Shown piece by piece: positions 49,001-60,779 of a DNA stretch of 64,000 nt. Origin of the DNA: Tamarix chinensis. Its lineage: Eukaryota; Streptophyta; Magnoliopsida; Caryophyllales; Tamaricaceae. How positions within the stretch are numbered: the stretch's first letter is position 1; each line of letters begins with the position of its first letter. The DNA lies in contig CM060173.1 in assembly GCA_030549775.1 (NCBI GenBank), positions 42,802,110 through 42,866,109 of the forward strand. The letters run 5' to 3'. The notes beneath the pieces are model-generated. The model saw only the letters and a list, made by a program, of their open reading frames with translations. It did no database searches and was not told the DNA's origin. The position numbers and the translations under genes are program-made.

Positions 49001-50170
49001 TGCATCCATACCTAAAGGGTTTTCCACATAGCTTGCTATTCCACCTATAGAGTTTGGAGACTAATAAGAATGAGTAAAATGATGAAGGTTGGTCCATGTA
49101 TCAATAAATTGGGATTTTTGAGTGTTATATTCAAACTCAAGTGTCCATTTTTAAAGAATTAACAAATGATTAACACAAGTTCAGTAAGGAGAGCCAATAA
49201 TTTTTTAGTGGTCTTCATCAAAATTATATAGGAACAATATGAATCCATTTTCATGCATATGAATCAAGATGGGGGGCAAAATTATTCCAATTGGTGCAAA
49301 TAAAGGTTTGCATGAAGGAAAAAGTTAGTCTTCTTCCATACACATATCCTACCAAGCAACCTTCCCATCTCTTTTATTCAATCTGAATCTCTTCCTTTTA
49401 AACTAAAGTAATCGAGATTACCTTATGGACATGGGGACACACATAATTCAATTGAATTTTTTTTCGGTCTATTTTTCATTACACTATCACGCCATGATTG
49501 TCTAGAGGTAGAGATCCACCCTAAATTTTCAATTGTAATTCCTTCACATTATTTGGGTATTTCTCTTCAGATGTAATGTTCAAGGAATCAAACTTAGGCT
49601 TTGTAGGATTTTCCAAATATAGAGTGGATTTGTTGCTACTCACACTTTAGATTATAGGGGTCTAAACTACTTTCAAGGAAGAGCTAAAATTGCTTCATTT
49701 ATTTTTGTATATGTTGAGTATAATTTACATGGTTCCTTTTGCAAACTCTTAATCAATGTTGATGGGATAGGAGTAGTGTTCTTATTTGCAGAAGGCTTCA
49801 TTTATTTTCGGCAAGCCATACCCATAGAAAGATCGTGGGAGAGAGAACCAAGAGTTTTCTCTGAACACTTTCATTATAGCTATTACAATTTTATTATGAT
49901 TGATCATCATTTGCACCAATAATTGTTATTATCAGCATTACTATATAATGTGCATGCTCTATGTCATTACTTTAATTATTATCTTTACTATAATTAATTT
50001 TTATGCATTCACATATTTATTGCCAATTTTTTTTATCATATCTGCCATAAATCATTATTTATACTATTGGCTTTTATTTATCCTAGAGTTAACTTAGAAT
50101 ATTGTTAGGATTTAAGTTACCAAGTTTAAATAACTATCGTAACGTTTTTTGGTGGAGTTTAAGTGAGATG
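49001..50170. other. AT-rich DNA, no gene recognised
   Basis: May include more of the LINE 5' part (to about 49800). All frames are broken and no motif could be assigned. Confidence 0.4.
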
Positions 50171-53100
50171 TGTAACAACCTAAAATTGGAAAGAAAAATT
50201 TTCATTTAAAAATATAGTTTTATAGAATCAAAATACCAAAACAAGGATGTTAATGTTGCTCTTAGAATAAGTGCGATTGTTATACCATTTTCATATTAGG
50301 GGTAAGGTTAAAACATTTAACAAACATGATGTGAAATCAAAACAACAAGTGAAAGATAATACTATAAAAAGTTGAGGTTATGGTGATCAACTCCCAAAAT
50401 ATAACACCCCAAGGTGGAATGAAAACAAAAAGAAATAAGGGATATATGAGTTCAAATTATTTGGATAACAAAATTTTCCAAAAGGACACCGCTAAATAAC
50501 TCCCACTCTAAGTACCAACCTAATACATGGCTTATAATATCTTAAATTTTTTTCAACCTTTTTATTGAATGTTTAGCCTTTTATTTGAAAATTAACCCTA
50601 ACCCATAGCCCTTAAACTATAACCCTTATTGTTAACCCTAACCATTGCTTAAACATTTTACCCTAACCCTTTCCTTTCTTTCTCTTCTTTCTTTCACCTC
50701 AATTATCCATAAAGCGTTGCCCATCCCTTTGAAGTAATTATGATTTTCTTAGTTTGGTTATTCAAACCAGATATTGTAACAAAATTCAAATATGCCAAAC
50801 CTATCACTCCACCTCCATGCCCTCTTTGATTTCATGCAACTCCCATCTTTTACCACCGTTCTACAGATCTACTCCCTAACTATCATCATTAACCTTAGCT
50901 ATATCACACATTCTATTTTTGTATGCTAACAACCTCTAAAACCCTCCATCCCTTTCTTTTTTTCTTGTCATTTTATCTGACCCCAACCAAACTCAATTAT
51001 CTCTCTTATCATTCCCATCTTCCCATTGCAATTTTATGTTTTCTCAACCAACACACCTCCATTTTTACAACAATGCACCACCTTTCATCCTCTATTTTCA
51101 TGCATCCCCACCACTCTTTCCTTTAGCACCTCACACCACCACTTCACATCGCCGCCCCAAACTTCATACAATCATCATGCAACAAAGCTCCACTAGTGTG
51201 CCATCTTCACATTGCCAAGTTTAACTAACACCTAAAAAATCATTATATAGATCATAAATCATCATCTAACACCTCAGATAAGTCATATTTAAAGTGCAAT
51301 ATTAATATGCTAATGAGCTAAGTAATAATGACTCTCCTATAGAGGTAACATGAATCACATAAGGCATGGTGTAAAAATGATAAGTTATGTGATACACTCA
51401 ATAACATGCTATCACAAGTCACATAAAAATCAGCAATATAAGAAAAATTCATAAATAATACTATAATCATAAAAGTCACATACAACTTATGATCCTTACT
51501 CAACTCATAAATAACACTATAATCATAACAACTCCATTTCCAAATAAGGCGGGCTAACTATCTACCAATAGCTAATCCATTATAGATACTTAGGCCAACA
51601 TACACAACTAAGTTGAATTTATATAACTATACCATATAATATATATAATTCATACACTAATAAATAACAAAGGTGGACTATCTATCATTAGCGAACTTAA
51701 TATAGATAGTCACCGTAGCTTAAACCAATGGTGGGTTATTTATCACCTACTAACCTAGTATATATAGTTAGCATAACTTAACCACCTCAATCATCTAATC
51801 CTTAAGTATTGATACCATCTAAGAAGTCCATAGATTTAAAAACAACATATACAGGGCCTTAAGTGGTACATAAAAGGTAAACAAAGATTTATTGAAAATA
51901 GGGAAAGCATATCACACACAACCTTTCCTTAGAGGCCATCCTGAGGCTACTCATAGTGAATTGTCTATTGTTAGTTGACTCAATATAAATAGTCAAGGTA
52001 TTTCACATCAAAGGTAAACTAAAACCATAAAGGTATGTCAAATGAGGGTAAAAGGGTAGTTTTCCCAAGGTAGCAAATACCAATTTGATGACAACCAAGG
52101 AAGCGAGGTGGCACATCCCTCATAGAAACAATTAGTGTTATATATTTATCATAATCAACAATGGATGGTTTGGATTTATTCTCATGAGATTTGATAAGAG
52201 TTAGATGAATAATAGTTGAATTTGATGACTTATTATATTCAAAAGTGTTTGAATAAATATAAAAAATTATAAAAAATAATCATATAATGTTTTTAAATTA
52301 TTTTAAAGCTTAATACAACTAAAATATAGTGATCCTTAAAGTTTTGTAAATTTTAGATAGCTAAAAGTATCATTTTAGGGATTAACATATTGAAATAAGG
52401 CGAATTGGGACATGATTAATACTTTTATTTATATATATATCCAATTAATATTTTAAAAATATTCTACGAGACTAAAAAAAAACCAAGTATTTCAAAAATG
52501 AAAGAATTATACTTATTTTTATGGAGTATCAAAATCTATAGTGGCTTAAAATATTTTATAAAAATGAATTTATACAAAAGGGTTAGAAAAATGGGAATGA
52601 AACATTTAAAAAATGAAACAAGGGTTTCAAAGTTGATAAAGGATGTAATCAAGTATTAACAAGAATATAATTTTATGTTTTAATCACAAGAATCTTGAAC
52701 ATGCTATGGTTTTAAAAAAATATGGTAATACACCAACATAATACTGTAAGGTCACTTCCTTAGAACCCTATCAAAGGAAGCACTTAGAAAATTCATTTAG
52801 AATAATAATAAAAAATAAAACAAAGATGGAATAGATTGAGAAACTAACTTAAACCCTTTTTTTTCCTGTAGATGAGATTAGCAGAAAGAAAACCAAATAT
52901 TTCCTCCATTATACCTAACCTTAAATCCTTATGGTTTAAGAAAGTAATAAGGATCTAAAGAAAGGGAGCTCAATAAGCTAAAATAGAAAAGAAGATAAGA
53001 AAGAAGAAAAAGAAACTCAGTTAATAAGGGAGAAAGGAGAACATATGAATAAACCTTTGAAGTTTCATTGAAATGAAAAAATAAACGGGAGTTCCAAGTG

Positions 53101-53616
53101 TACACTTGGTAAGGGAGAATAAAAGAGAGGGATAGATTGGATCTCATTTGTTGGTCAAGAAGAAAAGGGAGTTCATATAGTCAAGAAACTTCAGTATAAA
53201 TAGAGGAGAATACAAGTTAGGGGCTAAAGGTTAAAATAAGTAGATAAAGGGTGTAAGGATCCCATAAAGGAGGAAAAATGAGGGAATATAACGACTAAAA
53301 AAGGGTGCTACTACTGGATGATGTTTCGCATAATGAAAATATGGGGAGATGAGAAAGGAAGTGAGGTAAATAAGAGTAAAGTACATAAATTATGGTTCGA
53401 TGATCATAAGGAAGGTATTTAAATTAAAATACTATATATATATCGTGAGTTCAATTAAAACCAATTATATAGTTTTGGCATGTATATTGAATGGTTCCTA
53501 AGAACCAATCCATTGTTTTTCCATATCGGTTAATTAGCTCCCCAATTTGAACCACACAAATTAATTTAAACTTTAAATAGTTCTAAAATAATGTGTCTTA
53601 TATATGGGGTATTACA
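50171..53616 (+). mobile_element. LTR-like element J (3.4 kb)
   Basis: Starts TGTAACAACCTAAAATTGG and ends GGGGTATTACA. It has a degraded GATGTTAATGTTGC block near 50247 matching GATGTTACCGCCAC in relatives, and a tandem module with GCTAACTATCTACCAATAGC at 51550-51785. A C/T-rich stretch at about 50575-51200 looks like a reversed 3' half of another copy, perhaps a nested minus-strand fragment beginning near 50531. Flanks AGATG and AAATT agree at three of five bases, so the two ends may not be partners. Confidence 0.55.
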
Positions 53617-54994
53617 AAATTATTATGTGTCAGCTATGACATATAAGAGGGTGATTGGTATTGTTGGTTAAGATTAGGAAATGAATAAAATTTCTAGTTG
53701 TAAGAGTTTTGAAAAGGATAAAAAAGTGCATTAGACTAATTTTTATATAAGCCTTTAAGGAGGCTTCTTGAAATAAAAAATATCCTAAGGGATATACTAT
53801 AGAGGTTGAGGGAAGAGCTAATCACTCCATAGAACTCATAGCTAAAAACTCATACTATACTTCATAAGATAATTCAATTATATTAATACTAATAATTAAT
53901 ATAGATACTAAGAAAAAACTTAACTAATATTATCAAAAAATATTTGTAACACCTCGAAATTTGTTAATCTTAATTTTTGGGTATTTAGTCTATACTCAGT
54001 GTTCAACCCTTAATCATTGTTTGCGTATCTTATCTTAATCTCTCCCCTTGATAACTAGGTATACTATTCCCATATTTTATCCCAATCTTAACTAAAATTG
54101 AAACTCAATCCCACCTTTGTTTCCTAAGGTGACCCTAAGATAATATACATACCTTCTTCTATGCAAATTATATCTTTTATTTACCATTGTTACTTGTTAA
54201 TGTGTTAGGTGATCCAAATGTGTAATAAGGTGGTGATTAGGAGTATTATTTCTAAGAGATTGATGTTGATTATGGTAATGACACACATTTTAAACTAGGG
54301 ATTTTGATGCTATGTGATCCTTTTACGTAAATTATCATGATATCATTCCTTATTAGTGATCATGTTTTAGATCATCATAGGCTTATGTTACGTATTACTA
54401 CGATTTTATGAAAAACATGCAATTTGTATGGTTTATGTTACATATCATGCTTAGGCGATGATATGTCTCTTTTCAAAGTTTTAACCATGATGTGATACTC
54501 TTACTATCTTTTTACACTTGTCTTTCAATGTTATAATGTGGGTTAAATATTTTAGAAGAGGTATGATGTTAGTAATTTTGGGCTTTCATGTGTTTTGATC
54601 TTAGGATTGTTTGTGGTCTTTGGGTGGATTTATTTTTATTAATTAATATTTTTTATGCCTTATATCATGTGGGAGGTCATATTTGAATTTGGTTAAGTTT
54701 GGTGGAATTTGAATTTAATAGTTGGGTTGTTAATCTCAACTATAGGAAAGTTGGATTAATTAGTGAGTTTTTGTGTGAGATAAGTATGTCATTTTATTCA
54801 TTAAAAGTTTTACATAAAATTTGATATATAATATGAGAGGTTTTGGTAGATTATGAGACAAATAATGTTAAAAGAAAGGTTTTGAGGCATTTAAGAATAC
54901 TAAGGGTAAAATGGTCATTTTGGGGTCATTACGGAAGTTTGAGATTTTTAAAGTAATTTTGAGTTTAAAATGTAATAAGTTTGCTATGTGTTTA
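53617..54994. other. AT-rich DNA, possible LTR-like fragment from 53945
   Basis: TGTAACACCTCGAAATTTG at 53945 looks like a family end, but no partner end or target duplication was found before element K starts at 54995. No gene seen. Confidence 0.4.
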
Positions 54995-55759
54995 TGTAAC
55001 ACTCTCAAAATTTACTACTGAAAATTTTCATTTTATTTAAAGAGAATAGTGGAAGCAAAAAGCAAAAACTAGGAATTTCGGAGATATTACCGCCACATGT
55101 AGTACCAGACCGATTTACTCCTACCATTCCAGTACCACGTGTAGAGTCTAAAAAGAAATAAAATATAATTTACTCAATTTAAAATTTATTTAAATCAGAG
55201 TAGTACATTAAACTCTTTACAAGAATAAGACCCACTAATGGTAGTTACAAAAATAAGGATTATATTTAAACAAGGAAATAAAAGGTGAACGAGTGCAACC
55301 CTAAAAGTTTTCGGATAATCCTTATGCTCTTTCCCGATGCCCACTTGAATAGAATCTACAATAGACTCGTAGGGCACACTATCGATTGAATAGGTAGGGG
55401 CTCACAAATGGGACCCTTCAGTACTATTGTACTGAGTAACCTTTTATATTAAACTGAAAGGAAAGGCCTGCATGTAACACATTATACATAACAACATAGG
55501 ACAATATCATACACGGGCTTAGTAAAATCATAATCAACACCATAACCAATACACAAGGGTACACCAAATATGATAAAAAATGCATAATACAAAATCTCTA
55601 TACTTAGCAAATCCATCACATACCTAGGTAGGGACAAGGACTGAAGCCAAACTCATGTCATATCAATATATCATAACGTGAAATCAATACTTTTGGTCTA
55701 AAGCCATTAATTAATCATTATTCAATCATCATCTTTGAATTATATCCATGTGAATGCAA

Positions 55760-56105
55760 GAATCCCACTATTATAGCCGGTGGATCAGAAATATATAGGG
55801 CAACATGCACCTGACCACTATTATTCATCGGTGGATCAGCCTCTAGGGCTCCCTACACCTGGCCACAAGTATTCACTGGTGGACCGGTCTAACCTTGACT
55901 CACATGGTGTTCCACTATAAGTGATTAGTATCTTCCCATAATTTTTTAACATCTAATATTTGGCTTATTGAGCTCGAGATCCCCTACTATTATAGCCGAT
56001 GGATTGGAAACATACAGGGCAACACACACTTGACCACTATTATTCCCCGGTGAATCGATCTCCGAGGCATCTTGTACCTGGCCACTATTATGCCGGTGGA
56101 TTGGT
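55760..56105 (+). repeat. Array of CCACTATTATAGCCGGTGG modules in element K
   Basis: Five or six copies of a hairpin-capable phrase (CCAC...GTGG arms) with short GGGCAACA-type linkers, spaced about 55-65 bp with one wider gap. Similar arrays are in G (18618-18690) and L (57705-58050). Confidence 0.8.
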
Positions 56106-57060
56106 CTAGACCTGAATCAATAATCTTTCACTCTATGTAATTAGTACTTTATTCATGTCTTATTCAACAGGTCCATTTGTTCAATTCGAGGGAAGGGAAA
56201 AAGGTCACGAATCCAAAGACACAAGGATATACTGACCATAGAATCAAGCATTCCATATCAAGGATCATGGCATACACAAAACCCTAACATGTAATTTAAA
56301 CATATCTAACACACATTTCCATGCATACTTACAAACCAGGAACCTCTTGCATGATTATGAGATAAACACCATATCACACCCTTAATTATCTATCAAACCT
56401 TAGACTGTGCCATGTTCTTATGTGTAACACCCCCAAACTTTTACACATTTTTTTAAAACAAGACTTATAAATTAAAACCTAAAATCTAGGGATGCTACCG
56501 CCACACTTAGTACCATAAAAGTTCACTCCTACCGTTCCAGTACCAAGTGCTAAGGCTAAGGAAAAATGCACATAACATTATTAAATAATTCAACTTCACG
56601 AATACAAAAATCAGAGTACGCATAAGTCTTTACATAATTTGAAATACTAGCTTTTGTTTTTTAGAGAATAAAGTAACAATAATAATAAAATTGTTTCTAC
56701 AGGCTCAAACATAATTAGAAGATAACACGAATAATAATCTTAAAGGAAAGACAGGCCACGCCACTCCTAAGACATTGAATCCAACCTAATCATCACTTGG
56801 CCTCACCTGATGTCCCATAGACATCAATAGCATCGAAGTAAGCATCTCCTACATGCAACACGTCAAATGGGCCTTCTACTCATGGGAATGAGCATCACCC
56901 ATGAAAGGGGTGATCAGTATGCTACGTATTGAGAAAGGTAACCAAACACTAAGGCCAACACATAAACACATAAAATCATGCAGAGAAATATTCAACTTAC
57001 ACATTCCACTCACATATGTCACACATAAGGTCATGAAGGAAATTATACCACTTATAAATG

Positions 57061-57131
57061 ATACTAATGTAATTTAAAACATATGGTTATATAAGGGATT
57101 CTACGCTTCACCAAAATAATTTTAGTAAAGA

Positions 57132-57203
<72 letters not shown>

Positions 57204-57539
57204 TGATGATGATGATCATAAAACCTATAATAATTCAATTAATTCCTAAAATTTAAAACTGACAATCTAATTAACTCAATTATACTCTTGACCCTGCCAA
57301 GAAAATTTAGCATTAATATTACATCCAATAATAATAATATTAATAATCGAATAAACATTGAAAATTGGAATAAAAACAGAATAAATTAAAATAATTAGGA
57401 AAGAAGGGCTGAGAGGGTCTAGGGTTTCACCTTGAGTCTGCGGAGATGGGTGGCACCGGTGGTGGTGCACGACGGCAGCGGAGGTGGTTGGAAAAGAGGG
57501 TTAAAAGGGAAAAAGTTGGGGTTTGAGAAGAAAGGGTGG
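57061..57539 (+). repeat. Duplicated 479-bp block in element L, upstream copy
   Basis: Nearly identical by eye to 58846-59324, including the start ATACTAATGTAATTTAAAA, the ACT/AAT/GAT microsatellite and the end GAAGAAAGGGTGG. It interrupts the phrase TACCACTTATAAATGAT, which is repeated right after it (57586-57602) together with about 50 bp of its left neighbour. Confidence 0.9.
57131..57217 (+). repeat. (ACT)n(AAT)n(GAT)n microsatellite, upstream copy
   Basis: Three adjoining trinucleotide runs. The downstream copy (58916-59001) has more ACT and fewer AAT units at almost the same total length. Confidence 0.95.
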
Positions 57540-57704
57540 GTCAGTGGGACCTGTCACACATAAGGTCATGAAGGAAATTATACCACTTATAAATGATCAA
57601 GCCCTCACATAAAGGCCCAAGTAGTTTAGATTAATTATTTAATTAATCTCTTATAGGAAATTGATTCATCCCATACCTTTTATCAAAACCATATGAGTAT
57701 GGAA

Positions 57705-58050
57705 GCCCCACTATTATAGCCGGTGGATCGGAGACAAGCAGGGCGCAATGCTCCTGCCCACTATTATTAGCCAGTGGATGGGTCACACATAGGGTATCAT
57801 ACCCTAACCACTATTTCTTACCAGTGGATTGGTTAGCCCCAGCTCACATGGTGTTCCACTGTAAGTAATTAGTGTCTTTCAAATGTCTTAGCAACTTAGG
57901 TGTTTGGTTTATTGAGCTTGGAGTCTCCACTATTATAGCCAGTGGATCGCAGGAATATAGGGTATCATACCCTAACCACTATTATAGCTGGTGGATTGGA
58001 GGCATATAGGACTACGTGTCCTAACCACTATTTCTAACCGGTGGATCAGT
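57705..58050 (+). repeat. Array of CCACTATTATAGCCGGTGG modules in element L
   Basis: Six copies, for example near 57708, 57760, 57810, 57928, 57974 and 58025, separated by linkers such as AGGGTATCATACCCTAA, itself a small inverted repeat (GGGTATCATACCC). Confidence 0.85.
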
Positions 58051-58195
58051 GGGACCTGTCTCAATACTCTTCCACTTTACATAATTAGTGTCTTAAGTAT
58101 TTTATTCAAAACTTTGCCCAGACATGCATGACTAACTCCCACTACTCTTATCCTCCATGCCCTAGTTGACCACACCAAGCCATGGTAACCATAAC

Positions 58196-58430
58196 CACCC
58201 TAACTCCCATGCAAACCCTAACTCCCATGTAATCATTAACTCCCATGCAACCATTAATTCCCATGCAACCATGCAAAACCCTAATACCACCATGTGAAAC
58301 CCTAACACCACCACGCAAACCCTAATACTACCACGCAAACCCTAATACCACCGTGTAATGCACAACTCCATGCCAAACCCTAACACCACATTATTACGCA
58401 TCCCATCATTATATTTACAAACCCTATCAT
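58196..58430 (+). repeat. Telo-box array in element L
   Basis: Units of the type CCATGCAAACCCTAATACCA, about 20-25 bp each, with seven AAACCCTA words in about 215 bp (near 58212, 58276, 58298, 58317, 58337, 58374 and 58417). The same unit type occurs in element G at 19082-19160. Confidence 0.8.
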
Positions 58431-58845
58431 GCATGTCGTATGGGCCGCACCATACAATAATATCACAACTCCAACATATAATACACATACCACAAATTAA
58501 TGTACAATCTTACCTTAACTCCATATCATGCTGCAGATATGATAGATATACAAATACTCATAAAATATATTATAGTTCACATCACATGATATCCATGGCA
58601 TATAAAACACATAATTGTATAACGACCTTAGTACCCCCTTACCTAAAATGTCACCGGCCTTGGAGCACGCTCGTATACCTCTTGAGGGCTTTGACTGGGC
58701 TCACCTATTATGGGAAAAACACTAGAATTAGATTCCCTCCTAAAAATACTATTATTTACTAACTTATCCTAAGACTTGGTTTTTAATTAAAATAATACTA
58801 TACTAGAATTAACTATACAAAATACTACTAAAAATAAAAATAATA

Positions 58846-58916
58846 ATACTAATGTAATTTAAAATGTATGGTTATATAAGGGATTCTACCCTTCACCAAA
58901 ATAATTTTAGTAAAGA

Positions 58917-58969
<53 letters not shown>

Positions 58970-59324
58970 ATAATAATAATAATAATGATGATGATGATGA
59001 TCATAAAACCTATAATAATTCAATTAATTCCTAAAATTCAAAACTGACAATCTAATTAACTCAATAATACTCTTGACCCTGCCAAGAAAATTTAGCATTA
59101 ATATTACATCCAATAATAATAATATTAATAATCGAATAAACATTGAAAATTGGAATAAAAACAGAATAAATTAAAATAATTAGGAAAGAAGGGCTGAGAG
59201 GGTCTAGGGTTTCACCTTGAGTCTGCGGAGATGGGTGGCACCGGTGGTGGTGCACGACGGCAGCGGAGGTGGCTGGAAAAGAGGGTTAAAAGGGAAAAAG
59301 TTGGGGTTTGAGAAGAAAGGGTGG
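58846..59324 (+). repeat. Duplicated 479-bp block in element L, native copy
   Basis: This copy is in the position expected from element G (after the CACCGG block and before the GC-rich segment), so it is taken as the source of the copy at 57061-57539. Confidence 0.85.
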
Positions 59325-60415
59325 AGAATGATGGTGGAGGCTGAGGTGCTAGTGGTAGCCTAGGTTGAGATTAGTAAAGTGAGGGTGGTGGTGTGGCGAG
59401 TGGCGGCAGTGCACGGCGGCAGAGGTGGCGGCCGAATGGGGAAGAAGGAGAGAAAGAGAGGAGGAGAGGGAGGGAGAGGAAAAGAAAGGTAGGGGAAGGA
59501 CTGCAACACAATTTGGGATGTGAAAGGAGCGGCGGCGGCAGCGGAAGTGGTGGCTAATGGTGGCTTGAAGGGCGGCGGAGGCAGAGAATGGGTTGGTCGA
59601 GGGGGCTACTTCACACAGCTAGGGTGGCCTGCGCAGGAAGAATAGAGGGGTATGAGAGGTTTGGTTAGCTATAGGATGGTGCAGGGAAGGCATATGTGGG
59701 CGGAGTTGGTGGTGTGGTTGGCTGATGGTGGAGGAAAGACTGTCTAAAGTTGTAGTGGTGTGAAGGAGGGTTTTTTTTAAACTCAAGCCAAAAACTTGAC
59801 TCAACGCTGCTATGGGGGTATTTATAGACTGAAGGGGAAGTTGGGGTCAAAGGGAAGGTGGGAGAGTGGTAGGCAGGAGTGGGCACCGATCGACGATGGA
59901 AGCCGGTGCACTCTCCGTTCGTGGTCTGCGAGTGGCCAGGGGAGAGGGAAATCGTGCGAGGGAAGAGGGGAACTGGGTAGACAGGTGTGGTCGATGAGTC
60001 ACCGTGGAAGAGAGGGGGAGAAAGTGGGCAGCGAATGTGCGTAGTTGCCAGTGAAATTTTCGACCGGTAGGTAGTTGCAGGTCGACGACGGGGGGAGGAG
60101 GAAGAAGAAGAAGGTGAACTGGGCAGTCGAGGGAAAAAAGAGAGAAAAGAAAAAGGGGAAGGAACCGGGTCGGTCGGTTGCGGTTATAATATTTAATGGA
60201 ACGCGGCGTTCTAGGGAAAAAGGCCATGATACGAGGCGTCTTGGCTGCCATAGGAAGGAGGCGAGCGGGCAGTTTGGGCCACGGGAGAAAGGAAGAATGG
60301 AAAGGGAATTGGGCTGCGTCACGAGCCCAATTCTGCCAAAGAAGAAGATAAAGGAGAAAAAAAAAAGAAAAAGGAAGAAAAGAGAGAAAAAGGAAAAAGG
60401 AAAAAGAAATATTTA
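59193..60415 (+). other. GC-rich segment and polypurine tract of element L
   Basis: Starts GCTGAGAGGGTCTAGGG as in element G, rich in GGCGG and GGTGG, ending in a purine run at about 60340-60412. Long open stretches on both strands are composition by-products: they show no domain and their Pro/Arg/Lys-rich content follows from the base bias. Confidence 0.75.
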
Positions 60416-60779
60416 AGTAGGTTGAGGTCAAATAAATTAAATAGAATATTCTAGGTAATTAAAATAAAATTATTTTATATAATTAATATTAAATTCCCTT
60501 TTCAATCTAATTTATGGTTTTAAAAGGTTTTTCCTAAATTCTTTTTTTTTAATTAGCAAAAAGCCTAATTTTTCCTTTATAAAAATATTTATAATTTCCT
60601 TATTAATTTGCCCTAAATAAATCCTTCCCATTTCAAATAAAATAAATAATTAAATTAATTTCCTAGTAAATCCTTATTTAATTATATTTCTTAAAAAAAA
60701 TATTATTGGGGCATTTCATTATGAGACTCACTAACTTACCGAATACCCTTACCTTATTATTCACTATTACTTATGTCTA

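Larger units (their letters stand above)
56423..60718 (+). mobile_element. LTR-like element L (4.3 kb) nested in K
   Basis: Starts TGTAACACCCCCAAACTT and ends GGGGCATTTCA, with perfect TTATG duplications (56418-56422 and 60719-60723). Internal order follows element G: TACCGCCACACTTAGTACC, GGGAATGAGCATCACCC, a degraded box at 56927-56936, hairpin modules 57705-58050, telo-box cluster 58212-58425, CACCGGCCTTGGAGCACGC near 58651, trinucleotide repeats, GC-rich segment, polypurine tract (about 60340-60412) and AT-rich tail. An extra 479-bp block (57061-57539) duplicates 58846-59324. No coding capacity, no terminal direct repeat. Confidence 0.92.

Noticed and set aside
57276..57470. Two nearly identical short minus-strand open stretches (57276-57470 and 59061-59255) suggesting a duplicated small gene.
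   Set aside because: They lie wholly within the duplicated 479-bp DNA block, which explains their identity; there is no domain and no conserved start context.
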